Below the pieces are notes generated by a model that was not told where the DNA came from, ran no database searches, and saw only the letters and a program-made list of their open reading frames with translations. The translations under genes were made by a program, and so were the position numbers. 64,000 nucleotides of DNA, from positions 18,801,035 through 18,865,034 of the forward strand of contig NC_045149.1 of the NCBI RefSeq assembly GCF_008831285.2, written 5' to 3'. The DNA is from Nymphaea colorata. Its lineage: Eukaryota; Streptophyta; Magnoliopsida; Nymphaeales; Nymphaeaceae. The number at the start of each line of letters is the position of its first letter. Position 1 is the first letter of the stretch. Shown here piece by piece: positions 25,880 to 39,651 of this stretch.

Positions 25880-26467
25880 GCTTTGGTGATACGCCTTCGC
25901 TTAAAAGATATTGACCGTTTGGCTCCACGACTTGCCTAACAAAGCAATCTAGTTCTTGATGGATTGCTCACTAAAAGGATCGAAATTTAAATTGGAAAAC
26001 ACTATATCTGGGTCTTCTCCATTTGTAATTATTGTTTAAAGAATTTGAGGAAGACACAAGGAACTTTCAAAGCGGTCACAAGAACATGCTTACGGTTTAG
26101 TTTTCTTTTCAACTACGCCTTTCGTTGTGCTACCATAACTTAAATTTCCTATGCGTTAATACATTTACATTGGATTTTGTTTCTTTGTTAGGTTTGTTTT
26201 ACAATATTAAAAACAAGAATGTCGAACTCTCTCATGTGTATATATGAATTGTGTGTGTTCATAAATGTCAAATCTTTCGGCCAAAAGTAAAATAAAATTG
26301 TCGTCGGATGTTTGCCCAAGGAGACACTGTGGGTAGAATGGCACGTCACAAATTTAGCACTTCGCTTTGGGTACCGAGTTATCCTCCGCCCTGAACTTCA
26401 AGAAGAAACGGATAATAGCTCGGAGGCAACGAGAAAAAGAGAGAGAGTGAGTCTGTGAGAGAAAGAG
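25880..26467. other. Intergenic spacer and promoter region of the HMA-fold gene
   Basis: AT-rich spacer with no gene recognised. The last 60 bases are GA-rich (GAGAAAAAGAGAGAGAG) and probably belong to the 5' leader of the downstream gene. Confidence 0.45.
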
Positions 26468-28581
26468 ATGGCGGCAGTCTCTTCTCTTCCATCTTCTTAC
26501 TGCTTCTCCCGGATTTCTCGGGCCTCTTGCAGAGCTTCTCCGTCCCTCCCCTTCACTATCTCTTATTCCTCCTCTCCGTCTTCTCTTTTACGGACTCTTC
26601 GTTGTGGCGTCTCTGGCGGGAGCAAGAAATGGACGGAGATAGGGGGTAGGAGAGGAAGTTGCAGGGTTCAGGTCGTTGCTGAGGAAAGCGTAGCGCCCGA
26701 AGGGGGAGAAGACCAACCCTCTGTTTCTGTTCCCATCTCGCCCTCCGACGTCCTTACCATGTTCTTCAAGGTCTCTCTCTCTCTCTCACTGAATTATCAT
26801 GAACATCATGTTCATTTTCTTAGTGTGGCTCCATGGAAATTCTTGGAGACGAGCAAAACTGCTCTAATTGTCATCACCATCGTCCTCATTTTGTTTTTAT
26901 CGCGATATAAGCCATGATATTACTCATGCCAGTTCTGGAAGTATGTCAGTTGTCGTTAGTTTTTCTTCCCCAATTTTATGTGCTTTTATTAACTGAATTC
27001 TGTTGTTGTAACTATGAAGGCGGAGGGAACTATGGATGATTCTGCAAGCTCTGCTGTCAGAAAGGTTCTGGAGGTCTGGTTTTTGTACTTCTCCTGTGCT
27101 TTACTCTGCTGGGAACGCTTCGGCTGAATTAAGTGTTCTGTAATCTGTCCTCTCGTGGCACTGCGCATTCATTTTAGAATCGGGGGTTAGTGTTCTCCAT
27201 TATGGAGTAGCTCTGTTTGCATCGTTCATTGTGAGATGCTCAAGTCGATTCATGACAGTGATCTCTTGGAGCTATTTTAGCTAATTCGTTCTACCACTAG
27301 GTGACGGGCATAGTTTCTTGTTGGAGGATTATCCGTTGTCGGTCAAGTTCTAGGGTGATGCGATTAAGATTTTGTGTCTTGAGAGTACGGTTTGGCTGAA
27401 TTTGATTCTGGATTGTGCTTAAGTTGATCTTACATTAGCTATTGCATTTTCATTGTCAATTTCATATTTGAAATAGTCGTTTCTTGCATTAATTCATGTT
27501 TCTAAGATAACATTTCACTGTCCATTTTTAGCAAGTTGCCCAATAGTTTGCTAAGTGTGATTTAATGATATTCTTGGGGAATCACTTGCACAGATTTGGC
27601 AGTAATTGCCAAATTGTTACCACAAACTTCTAATTCTATTCTGCTGAATGCAGGAAGTGGAAGGTGTTAGTGATCTTAAAGTTGGTCTTTCCGAGGGGAT
27701 TGCAACTGTTGAGGTACGCTACTTCTGTCTTTTGTCAAAAGGCAAAGCAACAAAAAGTTCTGCATATGAATAGCTTCAGTTTTATAACTATTATCCAGAG
27801 AACTTGGTTGTTGAAGCTGAACTATTCTTTTTGATAGGCAACATTGTTTGCAGTTGTCTGTTTAAGATAATTGGAACTGGCATGATGATTTATAATAAAT
27901 AGCCTTCTGTAGGAGGTCGCAAGGACTTCTCTTAGAAAAGACGGTGATGGACCTTCGGCCTTCGCAGAAGAATAAGCCTTGAAATGAAAAGCCACTTTAC
28001 TTTACTGAGAGAGGGAAAGGCATTATGTGACCTGCCTCTCAGATGCAGCTCAATAGCGTTGTCTTTTTATGGTGTTCTGGCCACTAACGTGCACTGAGAG
28101 CTTGACATTTGCGGGTCTATTACTTTCTGATTTGGTCTTGACATTTGCAGCTTGATAAGAGTGTAAAATTCTTGACCACAAAATAGCGTCACCGGTTGGT
28201 TCTTTGAGCAACAAATTGCCTATAGTCTAGTCCTTATCTTCTTTGCACGGAAATCTATTCTAGACATCCATATTTCGCTTGAAGTGTGCGTGCGTGCCCC
28301 TCCTTCTCTCTCTTGTTTGTTCTTAATTGGCTTTGTCAAAGATGAGGATGGATTAGTAAGTCAGGGATTGGCATTCATGTAATGTTCCTGTATTTTTGTA
28401 ACTCAGCAACTGCTATTAGTCGTATTGAACAATGCCATTCTTCTCTATGCAGCTAACGAAGCAGACAACAGTACAGGCTACTGGAGTGGCTTCCAATTTA
28501 GTGGAGATGATACAGGGATCAGGATTTAACTTGCAGACATTGAATTTAAGCTTTGAGGATGAAGAAGACATCATTGAGTAG
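26468..28581 (+). CDS. HMA-fold protein without CxxC, probably plastid-targeted
   Basis: Exons 26468-26770, 27020-27073, 27654-27713 and 28453-28581 join in phase to give 181 residues. The start ATGGCGGCA follows a purine-rich leader. Residues 1-60 are rich in Ser, Arg and small residues with few acidic ones, as in chloroplast transit peptides. Residues about 95-168 follow the heavy-metal-associated pattern: strand VLTMFFKAEGTM, helix SAVRKVLEEVEGV, strand SDLKVGL, strand GIATVEL, helix GVASNLVEMIQGSGF, strand NLQTLNL. Where metal-binding HMA domains have CxxC, this protein has DDSA (107-110), so copper or zinc binding by that site is unlikely. The tail is acidic (EDEEDIIE). Known relatives are plant proteins of undefined role; I give no gene name. 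Confidence 0.8.
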
Positions 28582-29805
28582 CTTTCGTCTTGCTGTTTCA
28601 TTCATTGGCCTTGAAGCTGCTCTTTGGTTGCACTCTGCTGTGAAAGGCTGGTGCTTTAATTTCCTTCTGTTTGTTTTCTGCTAGCTCTAGTTTTTCTTTG
28701 TTTAGCGGATGAGAGCTTGTATCTGCTCAGTTCTTGGTAACATCACTGCATTTAGAGTTTCTATTGAGGAAGAGTTCAAATATACACTGGTGGTCTGGGA
28801 GGCAGTTTTGGGCCATCAACCAGTTTCTTTTATATGATTCACCTTGGACGTTCTGTTTTACTATTACAAAGTGGCAGGGCATTGGGGAATAAGGCAAGGA
28901 AAGTCAACTAGCAACGTGTTAATATTCTTTTACAGCTTTTTGTAGGAATGGTTCATGACCTTAAGAAGGAATGGATAACAGAATAATTATTTGAATAATG
29001 GAGATGATGCACCAGTGAACTGGAGTCGACCTGAGCAGTTATCAATGAGGTACGAAATTGAGGAAAACTCCGGCGCTTCACATTCACATTGCTTTTAAGA
29101 CCCTTCTCTTAATTAAAATTGCATATTCATATGGAAAAGTCAGGCCAACGTGTCGACTTATCCACTACTTTGAAAGGGCATGATTTGTCTCTTCTTGCAT
29201 CCAATCATTCTTTCTTTTTTAATTCAATCACTGGAAACTCCAATTTGAGACGAGAATTGTTAAACTCAGCCAAGTGGAGAGAATCAATGCAGTGAGCTTG
29301 TGTTGCCATTCTTTTGACTCAATGGACCAATTTTGAGTCGACCCACTGAAGCCATAAATCAAGTTGCTGAGGTTTCAATAGGTGCTGATATGCGTTCTTT
29401 AAATTGGGGAATTGATCTCTGAGAAACAAAGGAAAACTGACTCTTTCGCTAATTTTTTTCATATGATTAATGCTAGTTGAAATGGACAGCAGCAGCCTGA
29501 GTTTAAATGTTAGCCCATTCAGGTGAGTAGCCGTCTGCCTGACCTGAAGTGAGAACAGTATGTATCCACATCTTTTATGTCGGTTGACAAAAGAACTCAT
29601 TATATTAAAAAAATGCTGTAACCGAGCTACAAACAACTATTACAGTTATTTGAATATATTCATATGACTAATGTACACCTAAGAAAAATTAGTGAAGACT
29701 TCTAGTGGAGGGTAATATTCTCATATGTGCACCTATGCCTGGTACCTCCTCTACGTTGCCTTGCTAGTGGGAGCTGGAATGGTGATGTGGAAATGTTGCT
29801 GTTTC
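28582..29805. other. Spacer between convergent genes
   Basis: The HMA-fold gene (+) and the ABCG gene (-) end towards each other here, so this should be two 3'UTRs and a short spacer. I see no gene and no clear repeat. Confidence 0.5.
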
Positions 29806-32800
29806 TCATCTTCTTTGGAAGCTCAATTTTGACGTGAAGAGAGCGAACAAGAGAGCAAAGAGAAGAGGGTAGATAATAAGCATAGCAGCGGTCAGACCCA
29901 GTTGATCGTGATGAAATCCATAGTAATCTTTCAGGAAGTTGGCCACTGTTTTCTGTTCTCCAAATACGTCAACCTGTTCTTGTATGTCTCCGTACTGTGA
30001 ACTGAAGAACGCACGAAGAGTCCAGTTTGTAGGACAGCTCCAGTACATCCAAATCCACCACTTGGGAATTTGCTGCAGTAGGTAAGAAAAGCAGCACAAT
30101 TAGTGCAAGCAAATTGACTTGGTTCGGCGACGGTTGCACTATTAGCTCATTGATGATCAAACAGGAAGAACTTTCTTACCGGTCCAGGGATCAGAAAGCC
30201 TGCGAAGAGTGTCAATGTGGTGTTGAAAAGAGATTGCAGGATTGAAGCGACGTTGACACTTGGAGTTAGGGCGATCACCATCATCCCGAGGTAAGTATAG
30301 TACAAGAGTGTCATGAACATGGTGAAGATATACCAGAAGATTTTGTAAGCTGAACCATAGAAGTATACTGTGGAGTACGTAATTATCCCATAGATAACTG
30401 CTTGGACGAACACGTAAGGAAGCTCAATCACCACCTTCAATGATCAAGACAAAGAAAACAACTTAGTTCAACATGACGAATGCATTATGAGTTGATATGT
30501 CTAGTCTTATGAATGTGGCATAGACAGGTAAGTGCATGCGAAAAGTACAGTAAGATGCACACAACTCACAGTTAAGAAGGTTTTCTAACCTGAGCAAATG
30601 CATACGCTGGGGAAGCATACATCCCAGCAAATTTCTCCCGGTATAAGACGCTACGCTCAATTGCTACTACAGGGAACACCGAAATGCAGTTATTTACACC
30701 TATGAAAATGGTCGCCAAGAACAACATCCCCAGTATGCTGAACAAATTCTCCTGCGAGTCTCTGCAAGGCAAGTGTTGAAGGGGTTTAGCGGATAATTCT
30801 GGAAAACCAATTTTCTGGGTTCAACGCTATTGTCTTTGTATGTTTTAGGCACTTTTCTGTTCATATATAAGGAAATAAACAAATTTATTCGGAATGAGTG
30901 CCTCACATTTTCCTCCCATGCTTCCAAAAGAGCAAACTTAGAAGCACAGCACTGATGACAATGAAAGCGAGGCGGAACAAATTGTACGCAGGATTGCGCC
31001 AATATGACAGGCTTAGCTTCCAAAAGCATGCTTTGAACTGTCCCCAACCATTCTGCGGAAATTTAGTTGGGAAGCTTAGGTCTTGGGAACCAGGAGGTGG
31101 TGTGCTCAGCCGATTTACCAGCTCTTTGTTGCTTCTGCAAAAGTAGCGGAAGGTTCATTAGAAGAGGGTGCAAAAAGCACAACATGAAATGGAATGCAGT
31201 TGCTAAGAAGTGCCTTAAGGTGCAAAGCATTCTGGTAAGTTGTGCACACTAAACATTTCTGACAGTCATAAGAGGTTAAGTACTCACCGACAGAGAGAGG
31301 AGTTTCTGTAGATTTCTGCAAAATCAACATTAAGTTGCCTTTCCATTGATATGTTGCTAACTTCCAACATCCATGTAGCTGGGTTATAGTTGTCTTTGAT
31401 CTTTGGAACGCCAGGTATTCTCTGCGAAGCCATTTCTTCATATTATGTCTAGCTTCAATAGATTAATGGCAACTCATGTTTGGGTGCCAATTCGGGCAGA
31501 AAGTATTTGAGTGAGCATGCAACAAATTTTAATTTTCTTATTGCAAATTACCTCGAAATACTCAATGACGCTGCTTGAGTTCCTACCAAGAGGTCCAGCA
31601 TAAATTAGTTGACCACCTCGTTTCATCAGCAACAACTGCGAAGTACATGCACGAATACACATGTATAAGCTCATTTTGACGAAAAGCATGCTATTGATCG
31701 CCTAAAAGAAGAAGTTGAATTTACCTCATCAAATGACTCAAATATATCAATGCTTGGCTGATGGATTGTGCACACCACAGTTCTTCCAGTGTTGACGACA
31801 TTCTTCACTGCACGCATGACAATTGCAGCTGCTCTTGCATCCAGGCCCGATGTGGGTTCATCCATGAATATTATGGAAGGATTAGCAACAAGCTCAACTG
31901 CAATAGTTAGCCGCTTTCGTTGTTCTGTCGAGAGACCATTTACACCAGGCATGCCGACCAATGAATCTTTGATACCATCAAGCTCAATGGTTTCCAGCAC
32001 TTCATTTACGAATGCCTAACGTAGACAGCAGTTGAGAAGTCTATTAGTAGACAGATTTTCTCAGTCAAACTAAAATTTGAATAATTAATCACTTGGGTCA
32101 AGAAGCAATATAATGCAATAACTATGCGAAAGAGATGGAAGATGCAAATTGTCAGGTGCACTGGGACCTGAATCCAGCCTCACCCTTTTAGTCTTCTGGT
32201 CAATCTCTGGGGCTAATCTCAGCCAAGCTGAAAAGACAACAGATTCTTCAACTGTAATATGTGGAGAATGAATGTCATTCTGTTCACAATAGCCAGATAT
32301 CCTGGCGAATGTTGATTGAACTTTTGGGTACCCTCCAATTCTTACTTCTCCTTCAATGGCCCCCCCTGTTTTTCTCCCAGCAAGGACATCCATAAGTGTT
32401 GTCTTCCCGGCTCCACTGACACCCATGAGTGCTGTGAGAATGCCAGGCCTGAATGAACCAGTGATATCCCTAAGCAATGCCAGTTTCCTTTCTGTCACAC
32501 CCTGATTTCTCATTTCCTGTCACATGGTGAACCAACCAGTGCCAACCGTTCAGTATCACAGGCAACAAAGTCATGTTCAAAGAGGAGAAGATTGTCTGTG
32601 TGTGTGTGTGCGCATGTGTGTGCATGCACGTGAACATGAAACAATGAGGTGTATCAGTTAAGAGCTTCCTGGAGTGCATCACATTATTGAGAAGTTAGCG
32701 TACTTCATTCATATAACATTTCTCACACAAGAAATTTACCTGTGGCATATCAACGAAGTACTTGATTTCATTAAATGTCATTGATAATTGCTGAAATGGC

Positions 32801-35568
32801 AATGCCATCTTGCCTGCAGGGTAGGTTATAAGTCGTCTCAGTCCCTGTCTAAACTAAAAGGAAAAGACAGAAGGTATTTCGTTCATTTATTTGTCCTACC
32901 AGTTTTCTTCTGTTTCGAGGCAGTATCATCACGACCAGCTTCTTCCGTTCCTTGTAATTCATCAGGACAAGCTTCTTCTGTTCCTTGTAGTTGAGCAAGC
33001 TTCTCCTTAGAAATAAAAGCCCCTGATCCTCTAGAAGCTGCATGGACTCGTAACAGTCAGTAATAAATCATTTTTCCCATTCTGCAAGAATACAGCTTCA
33101 TCATTGTGGCCTGTATTCACATCAATATCCTAGTTATGCTGTATGTATATTGAAACATGTATACTTAAGTGTGACTCACCCTTTAAATAAGTTAAGGCCA
33201 AGGTATATGCCACATAAAAAAGTATGACGAAACCAAACACTGCCCCCACTGATATCCAGTAGAAGTATCCTGGGAAATTAAGCCCTCTGTTTCTTAAAAT
33301 CTGTTGCCCGATGGTAGTATTTCCGGAGGAGATCTGAAGAGAGAAAAAAGAAAAAAAATGCTCAGTAGATCTCTTCAAGAAGACAGGTCACAGAATTGCA
33401 GAGATATATAGCCGCGGCAAAAGCTCACCTTCTGCCACCTTGGGGCAAGAAACTCATCCCCGACGATTCCAACCTCGGCATAAGACATTGGAGATGCCCA
33501 GAATGACCACTTCAGCCAACCAGACATAAGAGCTGCCAATAGTAAATAATTCACATAAGTGCATTCCTTTGAGCATGGCAAGTTAATACAACCCATGACT
33601 CCTAAGGCTTCCAGCATCAGAGCTGTTCTGCACTATAGATTTCACTTCAACTCTACCTTTTGTTGGCAGGTTGTGTCAAACCCTGGACCTCCGTCAACTA
33701 GAAGGTCTTAGGTCCCAAACATAGACAAGTGATGATCAATTAGTAAAAGATTGGAAATGGAGTTCTTACTTCTTGGCATTATGAATCCTCCAAACAAGAG
33801 AATTGTCATCAAGGACGCCAGCCCTGTCATGGTTGCAGCTGCCATTGATTGACAAACTGAGGCCACAAGCCGGAATAGTGATGCTGAGATTTGGTGCACG
33901 CCAAAAAACAACAGGAACTGACGGAAAAATCTGAAACATAGCATCATAAAACAATGTATATATGTGAGGCGATACATATTATACAACGTATATGTTCATA
34001 CCCATGTTCCTCATTTTTTTTCTCATGTTCAGTATAATTTTCATTACCTTCCAGCCTCTGGGGTGTAGCCAATCACATAGTAGGTAGTGGCTGTCCAAAT
34101 GAAGGACTCAAGGAGGGAGTGAGGTATCTTCCAGACGGCGGTAGTCAAGCTGTAGGCCCAAGCGGGATAGAAGTAGAAATCTCTCTGCCTCTGGAACACT
34201 GGCAGCCTTGACACAGTCATTGCCAGCTCCGGGAAGCTGTCGACCATGAGCATGATCATGGAGAAGAAGATTGCACCCATATAGTTTTGTGCCCCGTTCG
34301 TGTCCACGTGCATCGTGGTTCGCAGAAACACGGTCATGGTGATGAACGCTATAAAGACCAGCTGCACCAAAAGAAGAGCACAAAAGTACTTCAGTCTTGA
34401 GACAAACAGTTGGTAGTTCCTGTGACTCAAATTTCTTAAGGTTCGAGCTTGTTATGGCCGTAGATTACAAGTTGTACATTTGGCAAGTTTTAGAAGATTT
34501 CTTGGAAATTTCTGTACGTTGCAATGTTGGTATAAGGGAAAACACATGAAATCCTGCCACTTCACACTGCAAACTCTTAAATTACTGCTCTCTGGAGACA
34601 TGGTAGTCTAGTTTTCGATGGAGATGAATTCTTCTTCATTAATTAGTCTGAGACTTTGATGAGTTCCTCATCATGTTACAGCAAAAGGAAGCGAATTTGA
34701 TGTACCTGAGAAGTTTTGAAGATATAGACGAAGGCGTTCCTCTTGGCCAAGAGCATCTCCCTGGACATGCAGGCCTTGAGAAGCTCCCATTTGCTGAGAG
34801 AATAGAACTTGAAGGAGATGGCATCTTCGTGGCTTTGTGAACGATCGAAGGGCTGCTGAAGCTCCTGCCCTAGCCGCCTCCCGATATGTGACGCTCTGAA
34901 TCTCTCCACGAATTGGTCCACCGTCACGTAGGTATAAGGACTTGACCTGCTCCAATACTGAGCTTGGTCCTTTTTCGATATCACCTGAACATCATCAGAA
35001 GATATATCACCAACCAATGCACTGTGTTTGCTTAATACTCTCCTATAAGCGACAAACATGGTCGATCAATGATTCACAAAGTTAGTTTGGGAAGCCATAT
35101 TCGATATTATGTACACATGCATAAATTTGAAATGTGAATATGAAGACTATAAGAACTGATTTATGAACTACCTGATGAACTTGATTAATGGTTTATAACG
35201 TGCTGTTTGTGAAATTGTTTTTCCAAAGTCGCTAACGAATTATCATTTTCCCTTTCGAAAAATGGCAGGCTACGTGACACTTTATAAACCATCACTCAAG
35301 TTGATAAAATGGCTAATAAATTTATTCATATAGCTTCTTTTACATTTACTCGGTTCATATGCTGTAAAAATTAACCATGTATATATATATAACGAGTGCA
35401 ACTAATTGTTTCACTTTGACACTAGTTTTTTCAACTTTTTTTTTCTTCTATACTCTACCTTTTTCCTTTTTCCTTTTGACAACCATATACTCTTGAAGAA
35501 TTGAAGATTCAATTTGAAGATGAGTCTCTCCCTCACCCTCTCTCTCTCTCTTTGACACACACACACAC

Positions 35569-35619
<51 letters not shown>

Positions 35620-38600
35620 AAGAGATTTTTTCTATCTCTCACACACACACATACATACACACGCTTACATATATAATTGTTGAGGCTTCTTTTCTCTCTC
35701 TATATCTTAGACACACATATATAAAGAACAGAATTTTAAGTTACCTCTTGAAGGAAATCAGCTGCACCTTTCCTCTCGGGGCAGCGGAAGCCGGCGGCCT
35801 CAAAGAAGGAGAGAACCTCGGAGCGAGGGCCATGGTAGACAATCTTGCCCTCCGCCATGAGGATCACATCATCGAAAAGTTCAAAGGTCTCGGGGGCCGG
35901 CTGCAGCAGCGAGATGAGAACGGTGGCGTCGGCGATGTGGACGAACTGCTGCAGGCACGTCACGATCTGAAACGTCGTCGAGCTGTCCAGCCCCGTCGAT
36001 ATCTCGTCCATGAACAACGTCTTCGTGGGACCAACAATCATCTCCCCTGCTCCCCAACCACATAAAATTGTCATATTAATCTCTTTTTCTTCATTCATCA
36101 GGACACAACACACATGAAGGATTCAAATTTGTTGGATGTCTAATGTTGCTGTTGCTGGATGGATAAAAAAATTAACTTTGATCATTAAACTATAAATCAT
36201 TGTTGCAAATATTATATGTAGCAATCGAGTGATGGACGTTGAATATTGTTAGATGGCTAAAAACTATATATATATATTGGAACTTAGTTGAAGTATACGA
36301 ACCAGTAGTGAGTCTCTTCTTTTGTCCTCCAGAAATGCCTCTTCTCATTACATCGCCAACAATAGTGCCGGAGCACACATCCAGCCCCAGTATCTGCCAA
36401 ACACGAAGAAGCAAACACGGCGTCAACGGTGAGGATATACATGTCAACTGGTCGGTCCGAACGCTGTCGTGGTCCGAACAGGAGTAGAGTCTAGCGAAAA
36501 TTCCAAATTGCAATAGGGCCTAAGAAGGGGCCGGACGACAGATTGGTGCAACTAAAACCAAGAGTCCGTCTTGGTGTTTGCGGTCAAGCAGGGGCGGCCG
36601 AAGAATGACTTTATATATGCACTTGTGGCGCGTGTTGACCGCAGGAACGGGTCCGTTCAGGTCCGGACAAACCCGATTGCTCATGTCTTTGCTGCCCCAC
36701 ATTCATCAAATCGGGTTCATTTACTTTGACGGCCTCGGTCTGCTGACCGTGAAGTGGGCAACAAAGTCCTCATCAACCTTATGCCGTCCGGATAGGATTG
36801 CATGATTTCTCAATTTATTTATTTATTTTTTTTTGTTAGGATCCCTTGATGGCCTTAATTTTGATTATAGAATTAAATTTTATATAAACAAAATTTCATC
36901 TTAAATTAGAATTGGAATGAAAATCCTAGTTCTACTTTTTTTCCTTTGTGTTTGATAGTCTGAAATTTTGATTTTAGAATTAGAAATGGCATATTTGACA
37001 AAATAGGAATTAAAATTCTATAATTGATGAATTAAAACATCGTGACATATGTCTTTAAAGGGAGATGATTTTTTTTTACAATTCTGGTATCATAATTGCA
37101 TCCGTAGGTTGGGTTTGATAGCATGGACTTTTGATCTTAGAATTAAAAAAGATTTGATTGATTAAAAGGGAATTAACATTTTAGATTTCCTGAAATCAAG
37201 CTTTCATGCCTTATCCCCAAAGACGGAAACAAAAATTCCAAAATTTTGGAATCATAATTTCTCCTAGAGTGGGATCCTAATTTTGGAATTTTAATTTTTG
37301 AAGCAAGAGTGAATCAAAAGTAGAATCACAATTCCAAAATTTTGATTCAACTTATAATTCCAGAATCAAAATTCTTTGTTTGATAACGTAATTTTCATTT
37401 CATCAAAAATCAGAATTTTAATTCTAGAATTCTATAGCTGGGTCTCATCAAACACCCTAAGAAGTGTATTCTGAGATGCTAAAAAATATTGTCTTATTCT
37501 ATAATGAACATTGGGAGGAGAAAATTAGAAAGAATTGCTTGTATTATTCTAAACAATAATTTGCGTGATTATATAAATATATATATATATATACATCAAA
37601 CACATGACTAAGACTATCAAACGGCTAGGGAATCGAACCTTGAGGATGTAATCCGTTTGGAGATTTCTCTTCAATCCCTTGACTGCAGTTGCCTGCAAGA
37701 ATCATGAAAGAGAACAAGCTTGTAAGTTCTTTTTCTTCTTTCCTGAGAGAAAAAAGGAATCAATCAAACACAAGATTTAGAATAGCTGATGTAAACCTTC
37801 ATGAACAAGTCTAAGTCATGGTCAGGCACAATCCGGGCTTCCTTCTCCTTCCTAATAAGTTCCATTATCGCCTCTTCAAAATACACCAAGCAAAAGAAAT
37901 AAATTAAAAACAGATCATTTGCTTGTTAAAAATAAATAAATTTTAAGAGGGAATTAATCATTTTTCATCATCATCTACCAGTTATAGAATTTTAAAATTT
38001 TAATGGGCACCAATATGTAAATGAGAAAATTTTATCTGAATTATAAATATGAAAATAAGAGTTTTTTTTGGGTAGGTCTGGGTGGGGAGTGCAATTGCCC
38101 ACACAGTGTAGAGACTGCCTTACCGTGCTTGCGGCCGACGCCTTGGCATCTGGCTGAGAAATCTAGGGTTTCTCTTACGGTCATCTCCGGGATGTGGAGA
38201 TCATACTGGCTGATATAAGCGGATGTCTTCTGGGGAACAAACTCATCTATCCTGTACCCATTGTATGATACTTCTCCCTTCACCTGCAGGTTGTTTTTTG
38301 TTTATATAATATGTCAAAAATCATATGCTATGACATTAGAGATATTGCAGCTTTTCTTCTTAAGGAGTATAGATCATAGTTACAAAAAATTTTCTTGCAT
38401 TTCAGATGGTGAGGTTTTTCCTGAGTATAGTTCGGAAAAACATGGAAAAAGTGAAAGTATGATAAATTTTTAAAAAATCATAAAATAAGTGAAAAACTAA
38501 TAAAATAAACATAAAAAATAAGTAAATAATAACAAATAAAAATTAGAAAATTAAAACAATTAGTTCGGCATTAAAAACAGCTCAAATGAAAAAATGAAGA

Positions 38601-39033
38601 ATAAACATGAAAAAAATAAAAATTAGAAAAATAAAACAATTAGTTTGTCATTAAAAACATGAAAAAAACACCTAAAATGAAAAAATGGAGAATAAAACAT
38701 GAACAAATGCATTTTTTTTTTTGCGTTTGGTCTTTTTTTTTTTCAAAAGAAAAAGGCACTATATACAGTTTTTCGGCACTTTATATACATTTTTTTTCAA
38801 AAAAAATGTGTTTTTTGTGACTATGGTCTATAAATATAGAGTAGGGCATAGAGAAATTAGATTGAAACCCACCTTCAAGGTGGGATCGAGCTTTCCTGCA
38901 AGAGCGAGCAACAGGGTGGTTTTGCCAGACCCAGGTGGACCCAGTAGAAGAGTCAGCCTGCATCAAGTAACCCAAAAAATTAAGAAAGAACCATTAACAC
39001 ACACACACATATAAATAAATAAATGAATAAATA

Positions 39034-39092
<59 letters not shown>

Positions 39093-39560
39093 AGTTTGAC
39101 TTGCCTGGATGGTTTGATAATTCCACTGACATCCTTGAGGATGCTAATCTTTGTTTGACTTGCATTGATCCCAGGCACCTTCACCAAGCCCTGCAATTAG
39201 ATCCAAACCTCAGCTTTGTGAGGACTAAAAACGGAGCAGAACTGTACCCGTCTCAACAGAAAAAATAAAATGATGCCAAATAGTGGTTAAATTGCGTCAC
39301 AAACACGAATTTTCTGTCACTGACAATCATTTTCACTAGGCGTTACACCGTCACCACTAACAGTTGACATTACGTCTTGGAAATTATTTTTATCAAAGTA
39401 TATCTTATCTCCCACTCACAGTCTGCTACACGTTACACCGTCTCCACTAAGAGCTGAAATATCATCTCACGTCAAACATTAGTCTGCGGGCAATCTTAGC
39501 TGGTAAAAAATAAAAATCAGACTGTCACCTGTTCTATATTACTTCCTATATCTCCTAACT

Positions 39561-39651
<91 letters not shown>

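Noticed and set aside
38873-38957. A possible one-base frameshift in the ABCG NBD1 P-loop exon
   Set aside because: A first reading seemed to give one extra G before the P-loop. The translated frame over this exon and the exon length (85 bases, phase 2 to 0) show the run is three bases long and the exon is intact.
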